Assembly (NCBI GenBank): GCA_050331455.1
Contig: JBHJGV010000059.1
Span: 1 to 51,971, forward strand
Direction of reading: 5' to 3'
Length of the DNA: 51,971 bases
Origin: CAYUYV01 sp050331455
Lineage (GTDB): Bacteria; Pseudomonadota; Alphaproteobacteria; JAJFIK01
Below, in pieces: positions 26,751-35,832 of the stretch. How positions within the stretch are numbered: position 1 is the first letter of the stretch; each line of letters begins with the position of its first letter. A model generated the notes under the pieces. It did not search any database, had not been told where the DNA came from, and saw only the letters and a list, made by a program, of their open reading frames with translations. The translations under genes were made by a program, and so were the position numbers.

Positions 26751-28517
26751 TCAGCGGATCGGTCCGGTCTCCTCATAGACCACCGGATCGTCCGAGCCCA
26801 GAACGGCACTGACCTTGCGGCGCGCATCGGCCGGAACCAGGGTCATCACCTCGTCCAGAACCTGCCCGGCCCGCACGGCGCCCGCAGATGCACTCATCAG
26901 GGCGGCGATCAGATCGGCAAGGCCCGGCTTGGCCGGATAGTCCCGCAGCACCAGCGGCGCCGTTTCGGAGAGATTGAGCGTCTCGCGCACCTCGGCCATG
27001 GCCGTGCGCAGCCCGCCATGGCGATCGATCAGGTTACGCTCCAACGCATCGACGCCGGACCACACCCGTCCACGGGCGTGTTGTTCGAACACCTCCGGCG
27101 ACAAATCCCGCCCCTCGGAGCCTTTCGCGATAAAGTCGTCATAGACGGACAGAAGATAACGATCGAAACGCGCCCACTGATCGTCATCGAACGGAGTCTT
27201 GGGCGACAGCAGCAGCGCCCCGTCATTGCTGGCCAGTTCGCCAAAGGTGATCCCGAGCTTGTTCAAGGTCTCGCCGATGGCGAACTTGCCGCCATAGACG
27301 CCGATGGATCCCGTCACCGTCGCCGGATGGGCCAGGATGCGATCCGCGGACATGGAAATCCAGTAACCGCCCGAGGCCGCCACGCCGGCCATGGATACGA
27401 TGACCGGCTTGCCCGCGGCCTGGGCTTCCAGGAGGGCGTGGCGGATCTGCTCCGAGGCCAGGGGCGATCCCCCCGGGCTGTCCACCCGCAGAATGAGGGC
27501 CTTGATGCGCGGGCTGGAGACCGCCCGGGCGATGGCCCGGCTGAAGACATCCGCACCGACTTCGTCCGCATCGGGAATGCCGCCGTCATTGCCACCGCCT
27601 TCGACAATGGCACCGGACGCGTGAACGAGGGCCACGGTGGTGGCGCCTTCACGATCACGGGTGTTGAACGGGTCGCGAAGATAAGCCTTCATGGTGACCA
27701 GGCGCGCATCGGCCCCGCCGGCCTTGCGCGCCTCCTGGCGAGCCTCGGCCTCGTGCCGGACCGCATCCACCAGGTTGAGGGACAGGGCCCGGTCGGCGAG
27801 AACCGGTGCGTCGGAAAACAGGTCCTTCAACTCACTGGCGGCAATCCCGCGCATATCCGCCAGATCGGTGACGGCCTGTTCGTAGGTCGACGTCAAAAGG
27901 GCCGTGCGCGCCTCACGCATCGTGTCCGGATAATCATCCTCCAGATACGGATTGATACCGCTCTTATATTCCCCATACCCCCGAAAAGAAGGCTGGACGC
28001 CGATCCGTTCGAAAGCGGATTTGAAGAACAGGGTGTTGGTGGACAGTCCGGACGTGAACAGAATACCGCCCGGCTGGAGCGAGAAATTGTCCGCAGCGGC
28101 GGCAAGGCTGTAAGCCCCAAGGCCCGCGGAGAACAGCGACTGGGTGTGGGCGAAGACCGACTTGCCGGCGTCCTTGAAATGGCCGAGCGCTTCGCGCAGT
28201 TCCTGGGCGGCGGCGAGGGACAGTCCGGAATCGCCGATTTGCAGATACACCCCCCTCACCCGCGGGTCCCGCTCCGCTTGCTCCAGAGCGCGCACAATGC
28301 CGACGACCGATGTCGCGTCCGGGCCCGACCGGCCGAAAAGCGAAAGATCCGATTTGTCGGGGATGGGCCGCCGCAGGTCCAGGGTCAGGACCATGGTGTC
28401 GGGCAGGGGCTTGATCTCCGATGCGACCAGCCAAACCACAAGTCCGGGAATAATGACGAAAAGAACAACCAGAAAGGCCAGCAGGCTGGCAATGAACTGG
28501 GACAAAAATCGCAGCAT
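26751..28517 (-). CDS. sppA: Signal peptide peptidase SppA, 67 kDa type
   Basis: 588 residues, long two-repeat form. An N-terminal transmembrane anchor (about 8-32) is followed by the first S49 repeat carrying the catalytic lysine K185 (YGEYKSGINPY). The second repeat carries the serine S382 (SMAGVAASGGYW), with the family strings RVDSPGGS and TVTGSIGVYGG. These match K209 and S409 of E. coli SppA. It digests cleaved signal peptides in the inner membrane. ATG at 28517; longer upstream frames cover the preceding non-coding stretch. Confidence 0.95.
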   Translation of the reverse strand: MLRFLSQFIASLLAFLVVLFVIIPGLVVWLVASEIKPLPDTMVLTLDLRRPIPDKSDLSLFGRSGPDATSVVGIVRALEQAERDPRVRGVYLQIGDSGLSLAAAQELREALGHFKDAGKSVFAHTQSLFSAGLGAYSLAAAADNFSLQPGGILFTSGLSTNTLFFKSAFERIGVQPSFRGYGEYKSGINPYLEDDYPDTMREARTALLTSTYEQAVTDLADMRGIAASELKDLFSDAPVLADRALSLNLVDAVRHEAEARQEARKAGGADARLVTMKAYLRDPFNTRDREGATTVALVHASGAIVEGGGNDGGIPDADEVGADVFSRAIARAVSSPRIKALILRVDSPGGSPLASEQIRHALLEAQAAGKPVIVSMAGVAASGGYWISMSADRILAHPATVTGSIGVYGGKFAIGETLNKLGITFGELASNDGALLLSPKTPFDDDQWARFDRYLLSVYDDFIAKGSEGRDLSPEVFEQHARGRVWSGVDALERNLIDRHGGLRTAMAEVRETLNLSETAPLVLRDYPAKPGLADLIAALMSASAGAVRAGQVLDEVMTLVPADARRKVSAVLGSDDPVVYEETGPIR

Positions 28518-28650
28518 TGGCAGTGAACCTCCATCCGTTGGGCGCCCTCCCCGGATGGGGCGAAGCGGGTCGTGGTGCGGGCCGGGCGCGCAGGGCCTTG
28601 ATAGACCCAACCCAGCTTCGTCTTGAGGGTAGTCCAATTTCCCGGACAGC

Positions 28651-28687
28651 AAAACGGGCCCGCGACCCCATGGTGCCGCGGACCCGT
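28651..28687 (-). terminator. Terminator of the SapC-family gene
   Basis: An 11-bp stem with one wobble pair on the minus strand (right arm 28677-28687, left arm 28654-28664) is followed by TTTTG. On the plus strand a CTTTTT run also follows, but the stem then has a mismatch. It lies between the SapC-family stop and the sppA start. Confidence 0.7.
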
Positions 28688-28722
28688 CTTTTTCATCCGT
28701 ACCGGGAGTGCAAGAGACCGAC

Positions 28723-29550
28723 TTACTGGACGCTTGCCGTCCCGGGCGCGGGAGCGGCCTTGGCAGCCTGGTCTGCGGGGACTTCCGGCGCGTTCGGCGG
28801 GAAGGGGGCGCCGAGGATCTGCTGGCGGCGGAAAGACAGGGTCTGCCAGTTTGAGAGCGAACTCAGATGCATGTAAATGAACGGAAGCGCGCCGGCCTTT
28901 TTCAGGATCATGAAGGCTTCGTCCTTCAGATCATTGAACTTCTTTTCGTCGACGGCCATGTAGCTGCCCACCACATGGGTCTTGCCTTCGGCGGATTTCA
29001 TGGTGACCTGCTGGCTGGTGAACAGGTCCATTTCCTTAACGATCACGCCGAATTTCTGCGTCGCGATATGCTGCTGGTGGAAGGTCTTGCAGAATTCCAT
29101 GGCCTTCTGGCTGGTCTCGGTCAGATCCTGGCCGTTGAAGAAGGGAAATTCGGCATTTTCGCCGACCAGCTTCGAGGACCGGTCAATGCACAAGGTGAGC
29201 TGCGAGCCTTCCTGGTTCTGCCCGAAAATGAAGGGATACCGGCGGATATAGGCCGGCACATAGGCGGCTTCGAGCCACTTGCCGTCTGCATCGACGAACA
29301 GGTTTTCCTTTTCCTGCATTCCCAGCACGGCCACGGGCATGGGCGTGTCGGTGCCGGCGAAGACGATGGGATAGCTCTTCAGCGCGAAATTGAACTCGAT
29401 GGTGTTCAGCGGCACGGCATGGGCGTCCCGGGCGAACAGCAGCGGCGTCTCGACCCGCACCAGGCCGAGGGAGCCGTGGAGCGTCGGAGTCAGCGGCTCG
29501 ACTTGATTGTAAAGGATCGCCTGGTTGTCGGCGGTGGTCTGGTCGGTCAT
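28723..29550 (-). CDS. SapC-family protein
   Basis: 275 residues from the ATG at 29550. Matches the SapC family of proteobacteria linked by name to S-layer or peptide-resistance loci. Family strings are PLNTIEFNFALKSYPIVFAG, YVPAYIRRYPFIFG, LCIDRSSKLVGE, FCKTFHQQHIATQKFGVI and a C-terminal LPFIYMHLSSLSNWQTL. No signal peptide. The C-terminal 30 residues are a proline/alanine tail. Molecular function is not established. Followed by its own terminator, so likely monocistronic. Confidence 0.88.
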   Translation of the reverse strand: MTDQTTADNQAILYNQVEPLTPTLHGSLGLVRVETPLLFARDAHAVPLNTIEFNFALKSYPIVFAGTDTPMPVAVLGMQEKENLFVDADGKWLEAAYVPAYIRRYPFIFGQNQEGSQLTLCIDRSSKLVGENAEFPFFNGQDLTETSQKAMEFCKTFHQQHIATQKFGVIVKEMDLFTSQQVTMKSAEGKTHVVGSYMAVDEKKFNDLKDEAFMILKKAGALPFIYMHLSSLSNWQTLSFRRQQILGAPFPPNAPEVPADQAAKAAPAPGTASVQ

Positions 29551-30127
29551 GGAGTTTGCCCTGTATCCGGTTTGCACGTGTTGGGTTTGAACGGATGCCC
29601 TGGTCATGCGGATGACAGCGTCATGCGGATGCCATGGCCATGCGTTTTTGGGGCGCCGAGGGTCTCACGGGCGCCATACAGTGATGGCCGGCCCCGCCAA
29701 CGGCGGCGCGGGCGTCGGGCCGGACGAAATACAGCGCAGCAGGATGCAGTCCGGACCACGAAGGCGGCCCGGCGCTCACCTGCAAAACGGATCATGGGTG
29801 TAAACTGCCAAAGGCGGTCCGTCGAGTGGTGATGGCCGCAGCCCCCGTGAAATCCGCGCCTGCCGGCCCGCCGCGATGCATCGGCAAGGCCGCCCGGCGG
29901 TTGTTCAAATGTCCGCGTCTGACCGGGCCGTGGGTTGTGTGCGCGTGAAAACAACCAAAACGAAACCTGAACCACATTGCAGTAACAAGCCTGTATCCGA
30001 GGTCTTTTTCTTGAATGCCCAATGGTCTCCCATTGAGTGCAAACTTAAGATTGCAAGGATCACCCCATCACTTTAGGGTCGCAAAAAAGCGTTTTGGCCA
30101 TGTTTTTCGCGCAACAGTCTTTTTCTC
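29551..30127. other. Intergenic region between SapC-family gene and XRE regulator
   Basis: About 580 bases. Near the SapC start there is a 12-bp direct repeat GTCATGCGGATG (29603-29614 and 29620-29631). The right third (about 29945-30127) is AT-richer and carries an inverted repeat at 30020-30035. No open frame with protein-family resemblance. Confidence 0.5.
30020..30035. promoter_or_regulatory. Inverted repeat upstream of the XRE regulator (candidate operator)
   Basis: CAATGG, TCTC, CCATTG: a perfect 6-bp dyad about 93-108 bases upstream of the regulator start, within its AT-rich promoter region. Autoregulation by the encoded XRE protein is the obvious but untested explanation. Confidence 0.3.
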
Positions 30128-30544
30128 ATGAAGGGGGGCGATTTGTCTGTTCACCCCACTGGGACCGTCGACGCCCATGTTGGAAATCGGGTGCGAATCC
30201 GACGGCTGAGCTTGGGTATCAGCCAGCAAGATCTGGCCCGGCAGCTTGGTCTGACTTTCCAACAGGTTCAAAAATATGAGAAAGGCGCCAACAGGATTGG
30301 CGCTTCAAGACTTTATGAACTGGCCGCTCTTTTGAACGTTCCCGTCGACTTTTTCTTTGAAGGTCTCGCCGATAGCACCGTCGACCGGGACAACTCCGAC
30401 GAGCTGATCGCGGCTTTCAAGGCGACCTCCCCCCGGTTCGGGGCGCGGGAATTCGTTGAACTCAACCGGGCCTTCCAGCGCATCGCCAATCCGGACCTGC
30501 GCAAGACACTCCTAAGGCTGATCGACTTGATCTCACGCTCGTGA
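30128..30544 (+). CDS. XRE-family transcriptional regulator (PraR/PhrR-like)
   Basis: 138 residues. A Cro/C1-type helix-turn-helix (about 20-76: NRVRIRRLSLGISQQDLARQLG, FQQVQKYEKGANRIGASRLYELA) is followed by a C-terminal helical part with the DLISRS ending. The DNA-reading segment LGLTFQQVQKYEKGANRI is characteristic of a broadly conserved alphaproteobacterial group that includes rhizobial PraR/PhrR, regulators of quorum sensing and stress. Monocistronic, between two intergenic regions. Confidence 0.88.
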   Translation: MKGGDLSVHPTGTVDAHVGNRVRIRRLSLGISQQDLARQLGLTFQQVQKYEKGANRIGASRLYELAALLNVPVDFFFEGLADSTVDRDNSDELIAAFKATSPRFGAREFVELNRAFQRIANPDLRKTLLRLIDLISRS

Positions 30545-30565
30545 AAACGCCGATGGACGTCGTCT

Positions 30566-30603
30566 AAAAACAAAAAAAGGCCGGGAGACGGACACTCCCG
30601 GCC
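30566..30603 (-). terminator. Terminator of the endonuclease/phosphatase-fold gene
   Basis: A 9-bp stem GGCCGGGAG (30579-30587) with CTCCCGGCC (30595-30603) closes a 7-nt loop. Read on the minus strand it is followed by TTTTTTTGTTTTT, a strong U-tract, 31 bases after the stop at 30634. It also lies just past the stop of the converging XRE gene. Confidence 0.88.
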
Positions 30604-30633
30604 GCGTGACCCTTAAGCCTGGAAGAACGGCCC

Positions 30634-31809
30634 TCAGCGAGGACCGGTGAGATTGAGCGGCGCCAGCCCGACCGCAAGGGCTTCCCCCACATCGACCCGC
30701 ACGAGACGGGCCGCGGCGCCGGCGAGCGGCGCTGCCGCCTCCTGGGCAGAGTCAGGCATGGCGCCACCGGCGGCCGGAGCGCCGGACCAGTCCAGGTCGA
30801 TATGGGCCGGGCAATGGTCGGAAATCCGGCCATACTTGGTCGCAAGGCTCGCATCGAAGGTCAGCCAGCCGAAAGTGTCCGGCTTGGCGAGGCGCGCGGC
30901 CCCCGGGCTGAACAGCAGATGGTCAATGGGAAACCGGTGATAGGGGGCCGGCGGGGCGTTTTTCCAGCAGGTCGCGTCCTGTCCGTTGGGGAAGCGGGTC
31001 AGCGTGGCCCCGCGCGGCAGACCGTCCGTCAGGCCCTGCCAGAGGTGGTCGTCCTCGCCTTTGATATCGAAGGCGCGGTTGAAGTCCCCTAGGATCACAA
31101 AGGGGACCTGGTCGTCCAGCTTGGTCTCGATCCAGGCCCGCAACGGCCCCACTTGGCGCGCGGCCGTCGTGCAGTCCGCATCCCGCTCGTTCACGAAGCG
31201 GTCATAGCCCTCGGTGTCGGATTTAAGCGTGCCGGTGAAGCAGCCGGACTTCAAATGGACGGCGAGCAGGACCAGCCGCTGGCCACCCTTCTCCACCTCG
31301 AGTTCCATGGCCCAGCGCGTCTTCCGGGTGAGGCCGGTCCGCGGGTCCAGGTGATCCACCTCCAAGGAACGCACATCCCGCACGCCCACCACATTCACAT
31401 TCTTCCGGACGGCAAAACCGGTGTAGATCGACCCTTCCGACCATTTGCCGGTCAGGTCGTAATCCGCCATGTCGAGGGCCTTGCGCCCGGAAATATGCAC
31501 GGTCCAGCCGCCACGCCCGAAAATCCGATGGGCTGCGGCCCGGCTGTTGATCTCCTGCAGCGCGACAATGTCGGCGCCGAGCTTGTAGGCGTAGTGGCGC
31601 AGCCAGACGTAATCTTCCTTGCTGCGCACGACATCGCGTCCGGGAACGGATTCGCCGGCCATGTGATGCAGATTGGCGATATTCCAGGTTGCGATCCGCA
31701 GGGTGTCGTCCCCGGCCCGGGCCGGCTCCGTCCCCAACAGCGACAAGACCGCGGCGCCGAGTGCGGACAAGCGGATCCCAAAGGCGCGCAGGCCTTTTCC
31801 TTCACTCAT
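30634..31809 (-). CDS. Secreted endonuclease/exonuclease/phosphatase-fold protein
   Basis: 391 residues. A signal peptide (about 1-32, cleavage after ARA) is followed by an EEP-fold metal phosphoesterase domain: RIATWNIANL, IVALQEINS with the metal glutamate, VHLKSGCF, VILGDFNRAF and a C-terminal GRISDHCPAHIDL with the catalytic aspartate-histidine pair. Substrate could be DNA, phospholipid or inositol phosphate. A C-terminal alanine-rich extension (about 345-391) lies outside the fold. Start ATG at 31809 with a GGGAAG site. Confidence 0.9.
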   Translation of the reverse strand: MSEGKGLRAFGIRLSALGAAVLSLLGTEPARAGDDTLRIATWNIANLHHMAGESVPGRDVVRSKEDYVWLRHYAYKLGADIVALQEINSRAAAHRIFGRGGWTVHISGRKALDMADYDLTGKWSEGSIYTGFAVRKNVNVVGVRDVRSLEVDHLDPRTGLTRKTRWAMELEVEKGGQRLVLLAVHLKSGCFTGTLKSDTEGYDRFVNERDADCTTAARQVGPLRAWIETKLDDQVPFVILGDFNRAFDIKGEDDHLWQGLTDGLPRGATLTRFPNGQDATCWKNAPPAPYHRFPIDHLLFSPGAARLAKPDTFGWLTFDASLATKYGRISDHCPAHIDLDWSGAPAAGGAMPDSAQEAAAPLAGAAARLVRVDVGEALAVGLAPLNLTGPR

Positions 31810-31838
31810 TGATATCTTCCCTCTCGCAAGAACCCCGT

Positions 31839-31848
31839 ATCACGTGAT
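31839..31848. promoter_or_regulatory. Palindrome ATCACGTGAT in a divergent promoter region
   Basis: A perfect 10-bp palindrome 30 bases upstream of the endonuclease-fold gene and within the 274-base region shared with the divergent FAD-linked oxidase. It is followed by a partial copy (GTGATC). Possible operator; no regulator is assigned. Confidence 0.25.
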
Positions 31849-32083
31849 CCGTGATCGCCTTACCATCCCCAAAAGGCGCATCAGCGCGGCCTGCGCCCTG
31901 CGCCTTGCGTGTTCATACTGCGTCTGTGCGGCAGTTTCGAGAAGGAAACCACTTAAAGCGCGTTTCTACGCGGTGGTATGCACGGCACCCGACGGCAAAG
32001 CCGCTCCCAGACAAACCGGCTTCGCATGTCGGACATTCATGAAAGACGCTTGGGCGTCCAAAACACTTGGGGAGGATATGACC

Positions 32084-33463
32084 ATGGCCGAGATGATCGA
32101 CGCGCTCCGCGCGCTCCTGCCCGCCGGGGGCCTGCTCACCGGTGAAGATGTCACCGCCCGCGCCGCCGGCTGGGGCCTTGCCACACCGAATCGAGCCATG
32201 GCCATCGTCCGCCCACGCTCCACCGAAGACGTCGCCGCCGTGCTGCGCCTCGCCCACCAGCGCGGCCAGCCCATCGTGCCCTTGGGCGGCGCAACGGGCC
32301 TTGTGCAGGGCGGCATTGCCAGCGAGGTCGAGATCCACCTCTCCCTCGAACTCATGAACCGGATCGAGGATCTGGATCCGGTGAACCGCGTCGCCGTCGT
32401 CCAGGCGGGCACACCCGTCCAGACCGTTCAAGACACGGTCGAGGCGGAAGGTCTGTTCCTGCCCCTTGATCTCGGCTCCCGGGGCAGCGCCACGATCGGC
32501 GGCACGATTTCCACGAATGCCGGCGGCAACCGGGTCATCCGTTTCGGGATGATGCGAGACATGGTCCTGGGCCTTGAGGCCGTGCTTGCGGACGGTACGG
32601 TTCTGTCCAGCCTGAACCGTGTCCTGAAAAACAATGCTGGCTACGACTTGAAGCAGCTTTTCATCGGCACGGAAGGGACCCTGGGCGTCGTGACCCGGGC
32701 GGTGCTGCGGCTGCGCGAGCGGCCTCGCTCCGTGGCGACGGCCCTGCTCGCCGCCGAGAGCCTGGCCCAGGTCCAGGCGCTGCTGAAGCGGGTGGACAGT
32801 GGCCTTGGCGGTATGCTGAGCGCCTTTGAGGTGATGTGGAACGACTTCTACCGTCTGGTGTCCACCCCGCCGGCGGCGTCGAAACCGATCCTGGGGCAGA
32901 GCTTTCCCTACTACATCATCGTCGAGGCCATGGGCGGGGCCCAGGATGCGGACCAGGAGCGCTTCGAAGCGCTGCTCGCAGGCTGCATCGAGGACGGCCT
33001 CGTCAGCGATGCGGTAATCGCCAAAAGCGAGGCGGAACGCAGCGCCATCTGGGCCATGCGGGACGATGTGGGCCAGGTGCTCCAAATGGGCCGCATCTTT
33101 ACCTTCGATGTCAGCATGCCCATTACGGAAATCGAGGGCTATGTGGACGCCATCCGGTCCGCCCTGACGGCGCGCTGGGCCGAAGCCCGGCAGGTGGTGT
33201 TCGGACATCTGGGCGACGGCAACATCCATGTGGTCGTCGGGGTGGGCAGCACGGACGGGGACACCCGCCATGCCGTTGAGGATATTGTCTACGGCGCTCT
33301 CGAGGGCCGGCGCGGCAGCATCTCGGCCGAACACGGCATCGGCATGGAAAAGAAGGCCTATCTGGGTCTCAGCCGGACACGGGAAGAGATCGAGGTCATG
33401 CGGCGCCTGAAGCAGGCCTTGGATCCCCAAGGCATCCTCAATCCCGGCCGGATCTTCGATTGA
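32084..33463 (+). CDS. FAD-linked oxidase, 2-hydroxyacid (glycolate/D-lactate) dehydrogenase type
   Basis: 459 residues. The ATG at 32084 is eight bases from a GGGGAGG site; an ATG at 32078 is too close to it. An FAD_binding_4 domain (about 35-215: IVRPRSTEDVAAVLRLA, PLGGATGLVQG, GGTISTNAGGNRVIRFG, GTEGTLGVVT) is followed by an FAD-oxidase_C domain (about 230-455) with the metal/substrate histidines in GHLGDGNIHV and SAEHGIG, ending LDPQGILNPGRIF. Relatives oxidise D-2-hydroxyacids and pass electrons to quinone or cytochrome. Stops five bases from the converging HD gene. Confidence 0.93.
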   Translation: MAEMIDALRALLPAGGLLTGEDVTARAAGWGLATPNRAMAIVRPRSTEDVAAVLRLAHQRGQPIVPLGGATGLVQGGIASEVEIHLSLELMNRIEDLDPVNRVAVVQAGTPVQTVQDTVEAEGLFLPLDLGSRGSATIGGTISTNAGGNRVIRFGMMRDMVLGLEAVLADGTVLSSLNRVLKNNAGYDLKQLFIGTEGTLGVVTRAVLRLRERPRSVATALLAAESLAQVQALLKRVDSGLGGMLSAFEVMWNDFYRLVSTPPAASKPILGQSFPYYIIVEAMGGAQDADQERFEALLAGCIEDGLVSDAVIAKSEAERSAIWAMRDDVGQVLQMGRIFTFDVSMPITEIEGYVDAIRSALTARWAEARQVVFGHLGDGNIHVVVGVGSTDGDTRHAVEDIVYGALEGRRGSISAEHGIGMEKKAYLGLSRTREEIEVMRRLKQALDPQGILNPGRIFD

Positions 33464-33467
33464 CCGC

Positions 33468-34028
33468 TCAGCGGCCCCTTTGCCGGTCGGCTTCGATCGC
33501 CGCCCGGGCGGCGGCAGCGGCCCGGGCGAACTCCGCCTCGAGCACACTGTTGCCGCCGGTCAGTCCGCCGGCCACCTGCTCGGCCCAGTCCACATAGGCC
33601 GCGCGCTTGTCGGGGCCCCAATCCTGGGGCGGGCTTTGCGCGATCGAACGCAGATTACTGACCTTGTCGGCCAGCTTGATCACTTTCGCCCGATGGGACT
33701 TGAAGGGCGCCCGTTCCACCTGAAGCCGCTTGCGATCGGCCCAGGCCAGGCTCTTGTCGTCGGTGACTTCCTGCACCAAGGCGCCCACGTCCTCGCCTAA
33801 CTGGCCGGCCAGTTCGGCATAAGTCGTCGCCGTGTCCTCAAGCGTATCGTGGAGGAGCGCCGCGATGACGAGGCTGGGATCGCGGCCGCCGGTGACCTCC
33901 GCCGCCATCAGGGCAACCTCGGCCAGGTGATTGACGTAAGGTTCCTGGGCGGCGCCTTTGCGCCGGTGCTCCGAATGCCGTTCGCACGCGAAGACGAGCG
34001 CTTTCGCAAACTGAATCAACATGCTCAT
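33468..34028 (-). CDS. HD-domain phosphohydrolase, RelA/SpoT-hydrolase-like (MESH1-like)
   Basis: 186 residues. Single HD domain with the SpoT hydrolase pattern: FACERHSEHRRKG, YVNHLAEVALM (first histidine), IAALLHDTLEDT (HD pair and ED), and a late VIKLADKVSNLRS. It has no synthetase, TGS or ACT domain, so it is a small alarmone hydrolase of (p)ppGpp type, or a related nucleotide pyrophosphohydrolase. ATG at 34028 after a GGAG-like site; a second ATG follows two codons later. Confidence 0.88.
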   Translation of the reverse strand: MSMLIQFAKALVFACERHSEHRRKGAAQEPYVNHLAEVALMAAEVTGGRDPSLVIAALLHDTLEDTATTYAELAGQLGEDVGALVQEVTDDKSLAWADRKRLQVERAPFKSHRAKVIKLADKVSNLRSIAQSPPQDWGPDKRAAYVDWAEQVAGGLTGGNSVLEAEFARAAAAARAAIEADRQRGR

Positions 34029-34214
34029 CGGCCCGCTCCCCTTCTGCCCCCGCCTCCGGTCGTCCGGCGGCCCTCCCTCGGGGCGCCGTTCATGGCGTTC
34101 GCTTAACCATGAAATATCCCGGAGCGGGGGCGTTGACCATGCCCGCCGGCATGATCGGGGCGCGATCCCGCCATAGATGCATCGCGCCTTTGGGATAATC
34201 GCTAAAAGGGAAGG

Positions 34215-34988
34215 TCAGCCCGCCTCCGGACAGGCCAGCCCGAACAGGACGGGCCCCAAATCGGCATCCTGGGCCAGGATCACGCAGCCCGTACCTGCCT
34301 CGCCGCCCGCGCCGACAGCCGGCAGATCCAGGCTGATGGGCCCGCCCGTCCAGGCCCCAAGTTGGGTCAGTGCCCGGGCAATGTTGTGGTTAACGAGGGT
34401 TTTGCCCTGGTTCTCCCCACGGGCCACGTCGGTTTGAGCCGCCGCGATCACATCCACGCGCCACAAAATGGCGTCGAGGCCCGGCGGTCCGTCGAGGCTC
34501 AAGCGCAGAGCGCCCGTCTCAAGGCGGGTGACCGCGCCGGAGAAGGCCCCAAGGCCTTTTGCACTCTCGCGGATGTGTTTTTTGACGCGCGTTTCGCGGA
34601 AGCCGGGCAATTCGGCGCGACCTGCAACGATCATCTGGGGTGTATAAACTGCCCGCGTGCCCCGCAATCTCTGATTGTAATCCCGCTGGCGGCGGGTAAA
34701 GGCCGGGGCGGAATAGGGATCGCGCCAGCGCCCACGCCGCCCCGCCACCAAATCGTCCCAGTAGTCCACATGCCATTCGACGCCCAACGCATCGCCGCGC
34801 TCCTGAATCTGCGCCAGCAGACGTTCCGCAGGCGGACAGGACGAGCAACTCTGCGACGTGAACAGCTCGATGACCACTTGGGGCCCGGCCGCACGGGCGG
34901 GGAACGCAGAAAGACCAAGGAACAAAAGGCCCGCAAGCATGGGCCAGGATCGGAGGAAGGGATAGTGCGGTTCGTAGAAACGGGTCAT
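34215..34988 (-). CDS. DUF1223-family secreted thioredoxin-fold protein
   Basis: 257 residues from the ATG at 34988 (GGAGG site eight bases upstream). A signal peptide (about 15-34, cleavage after ARA) is followed by the DUF1223 domain: VVIELFTSQSCSSCPPAE with a CSSC redox pair, VEWHVDYWD, RRQRDYNQRLRGTRAVYTPQMIV. The fold is thioredoxin-like and probably periplasmic. The function is unknown; a role in thiol-disulfide handling is inferred from the CxxC only. Confidence 0.9.
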   Translation of the reverse strand: MTRFYEPHYPFLRSWPMLAGLLFLGLSAFPARAAGPQVVIELFTSQSCSSCPPAERLLAQIQERGDALGVEWHVDYWDDLVAGRRGRWRDPYSAPAFTRRQRDYNQRLRGTRAVYTPQMIVAGRAELPGFRETRVKKHIRESAKGLGAFSGAVTRLETGALRLSLDGPPGLDAILWRVDVIAAAQTDVARGENQGKTLVNHNIARALTQLGAWTGGPISLDLPAVGAGGEAGTGCVILAQDADLGPVLFGLACPEAG

Positions 34989-35485
34989 GGAGGGTCCTCC
35001 CATTGGCCTGGATCGGCATGCCCAAGGCGCCTTGGCGGCATGGCCTAAGGGCATGGTCTGAACATGACGGTCGCTGGGACACGACCCAAATCACGGGTCC
35101 GCGTTCGGTCATCACGATTTCAGGCGAGAGAATGCGTTCAGAAGAGAGGACGCGTTGAGGCGAGCGACCGGCGGCCAGGGGCCAGGGGCCAGGGGCCAGA
35201 CGCGGGAAAACGAATCACTGACGGGCCACAACAAACGGAAAAAGACGAGGCGTGGGCGCGACTTGTCCCGTCCCGGAACAATTCCATGCGGATGACCGGG
35301 ATAAAAGTGGCGCAATACCGGGGCTTTGCTCCCTGTCGGGAAGACGTGTCGTTCTTGCTTGATCGCGCCAACGCCCTGTACTAACGAAGGTTCAGGCAAC
35401 GGTAGTCATACCGGCTCACGCCTTCCTTCTTTGCCCGGCGCAATTCGCATCGCGGCTCACCTTTCTCCCAACACAGGGGACTGTC
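34989..35485. other. Divergent intergenic region with heptamer repeat
   Basis: About 500 bases between the DUF1223 gene and the TRL-like lipoprotein, read outward. Contains a heptanucleotide run at 35173-35199. I see no gene and no convincing terminator. Confidence 0.5.
35173..35199. repeat. Heptanucleotide tandem repeat
   Basis: GGCCAGG repeated 3.9 times without interruption. Such repeats can expand and contract by slippage, but no gene frame crosses it, so any effect would be on promoter spacing. Confidence 0.85.
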
Positions 35486-35797
35486 ATGAAAAAGTCTATC
35501 CTTGTCGCACTGGCCGGTGCCATCGCCCTGGGCGGTTGCTCCTCCGTTCCGTCCAATCTGGGCTTCTCCTTCATCCAGGACACCCAGGAAGCCCGGCTTG
35601 TCACGGATGCCTCCGTGGCCTCCAAGCGCGGCGAAGCCTGCGGCGAGAAAATCATTTCCCTCATCGCTCAGGGCGACAGCAGCATCGACGCTGCCAAGCG
35701 GAACGGTGGCATCACCCAGGTCACCAGCGTGGACATGGACATCTACTCCATCGGCCCGTTCTACTCCAAGGTGTGCACGATCGTCCGCGGCAACTGA
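35486..35797 (+). CDS. TRL-like family lipoprotein
   Basis: 103 residues. Lipoprotein signal with lipobox LGGC (cleavage before C18), then a TRL domain: EARLVTDASVASKRGEACGEKIISLIAQGDSSIDAAKRNGGIT and VDMDIYSIGPFYSKVCTIV. The family is named after the tRNA-associated locus protein of other bacteria and has no proven function. Two cysteines (52 and 98) may pair. Preceded by an AGGGGA site and followed by a clear terminator, so monocistronic. Confidence 0.9.
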   Translation: MKKSILVALAGAIALGGCSSVPSNLGFSFIQDTQEARLVTDASVASKRGEACGEKIISLIAQGDSSIDAAKRNGGITQVTSVDMDIYSIGPFYSKVCTIVRGN

Positions 35798-35832
35798 TGC
35801 CCGCGGCGCAAAACGCCTCTGCGAGACTGTTT

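Noticed and set aside
26712..28526. A 604-codon plus-strand frame opposite sppA
   Set aside because: Fully covered by the complementary sppA gene, which has both catalytic residues; no ribosome site or motif for the plus frame.
31673..32083. Upstream extension of the FAD-linked oxidase
   Set aside because: The extra 137 codons run into the divergent endonuclease-fold gene and lack similarity; the GGGGAGG site fits the ATG at 32084.
35173..35199. Heptamer repeat as a phase-variation switch
   Set aside because: It lies over 280 bases from either start codon and crosses no gene frame, so there is no direct mechanism for switching visible in the sequence.
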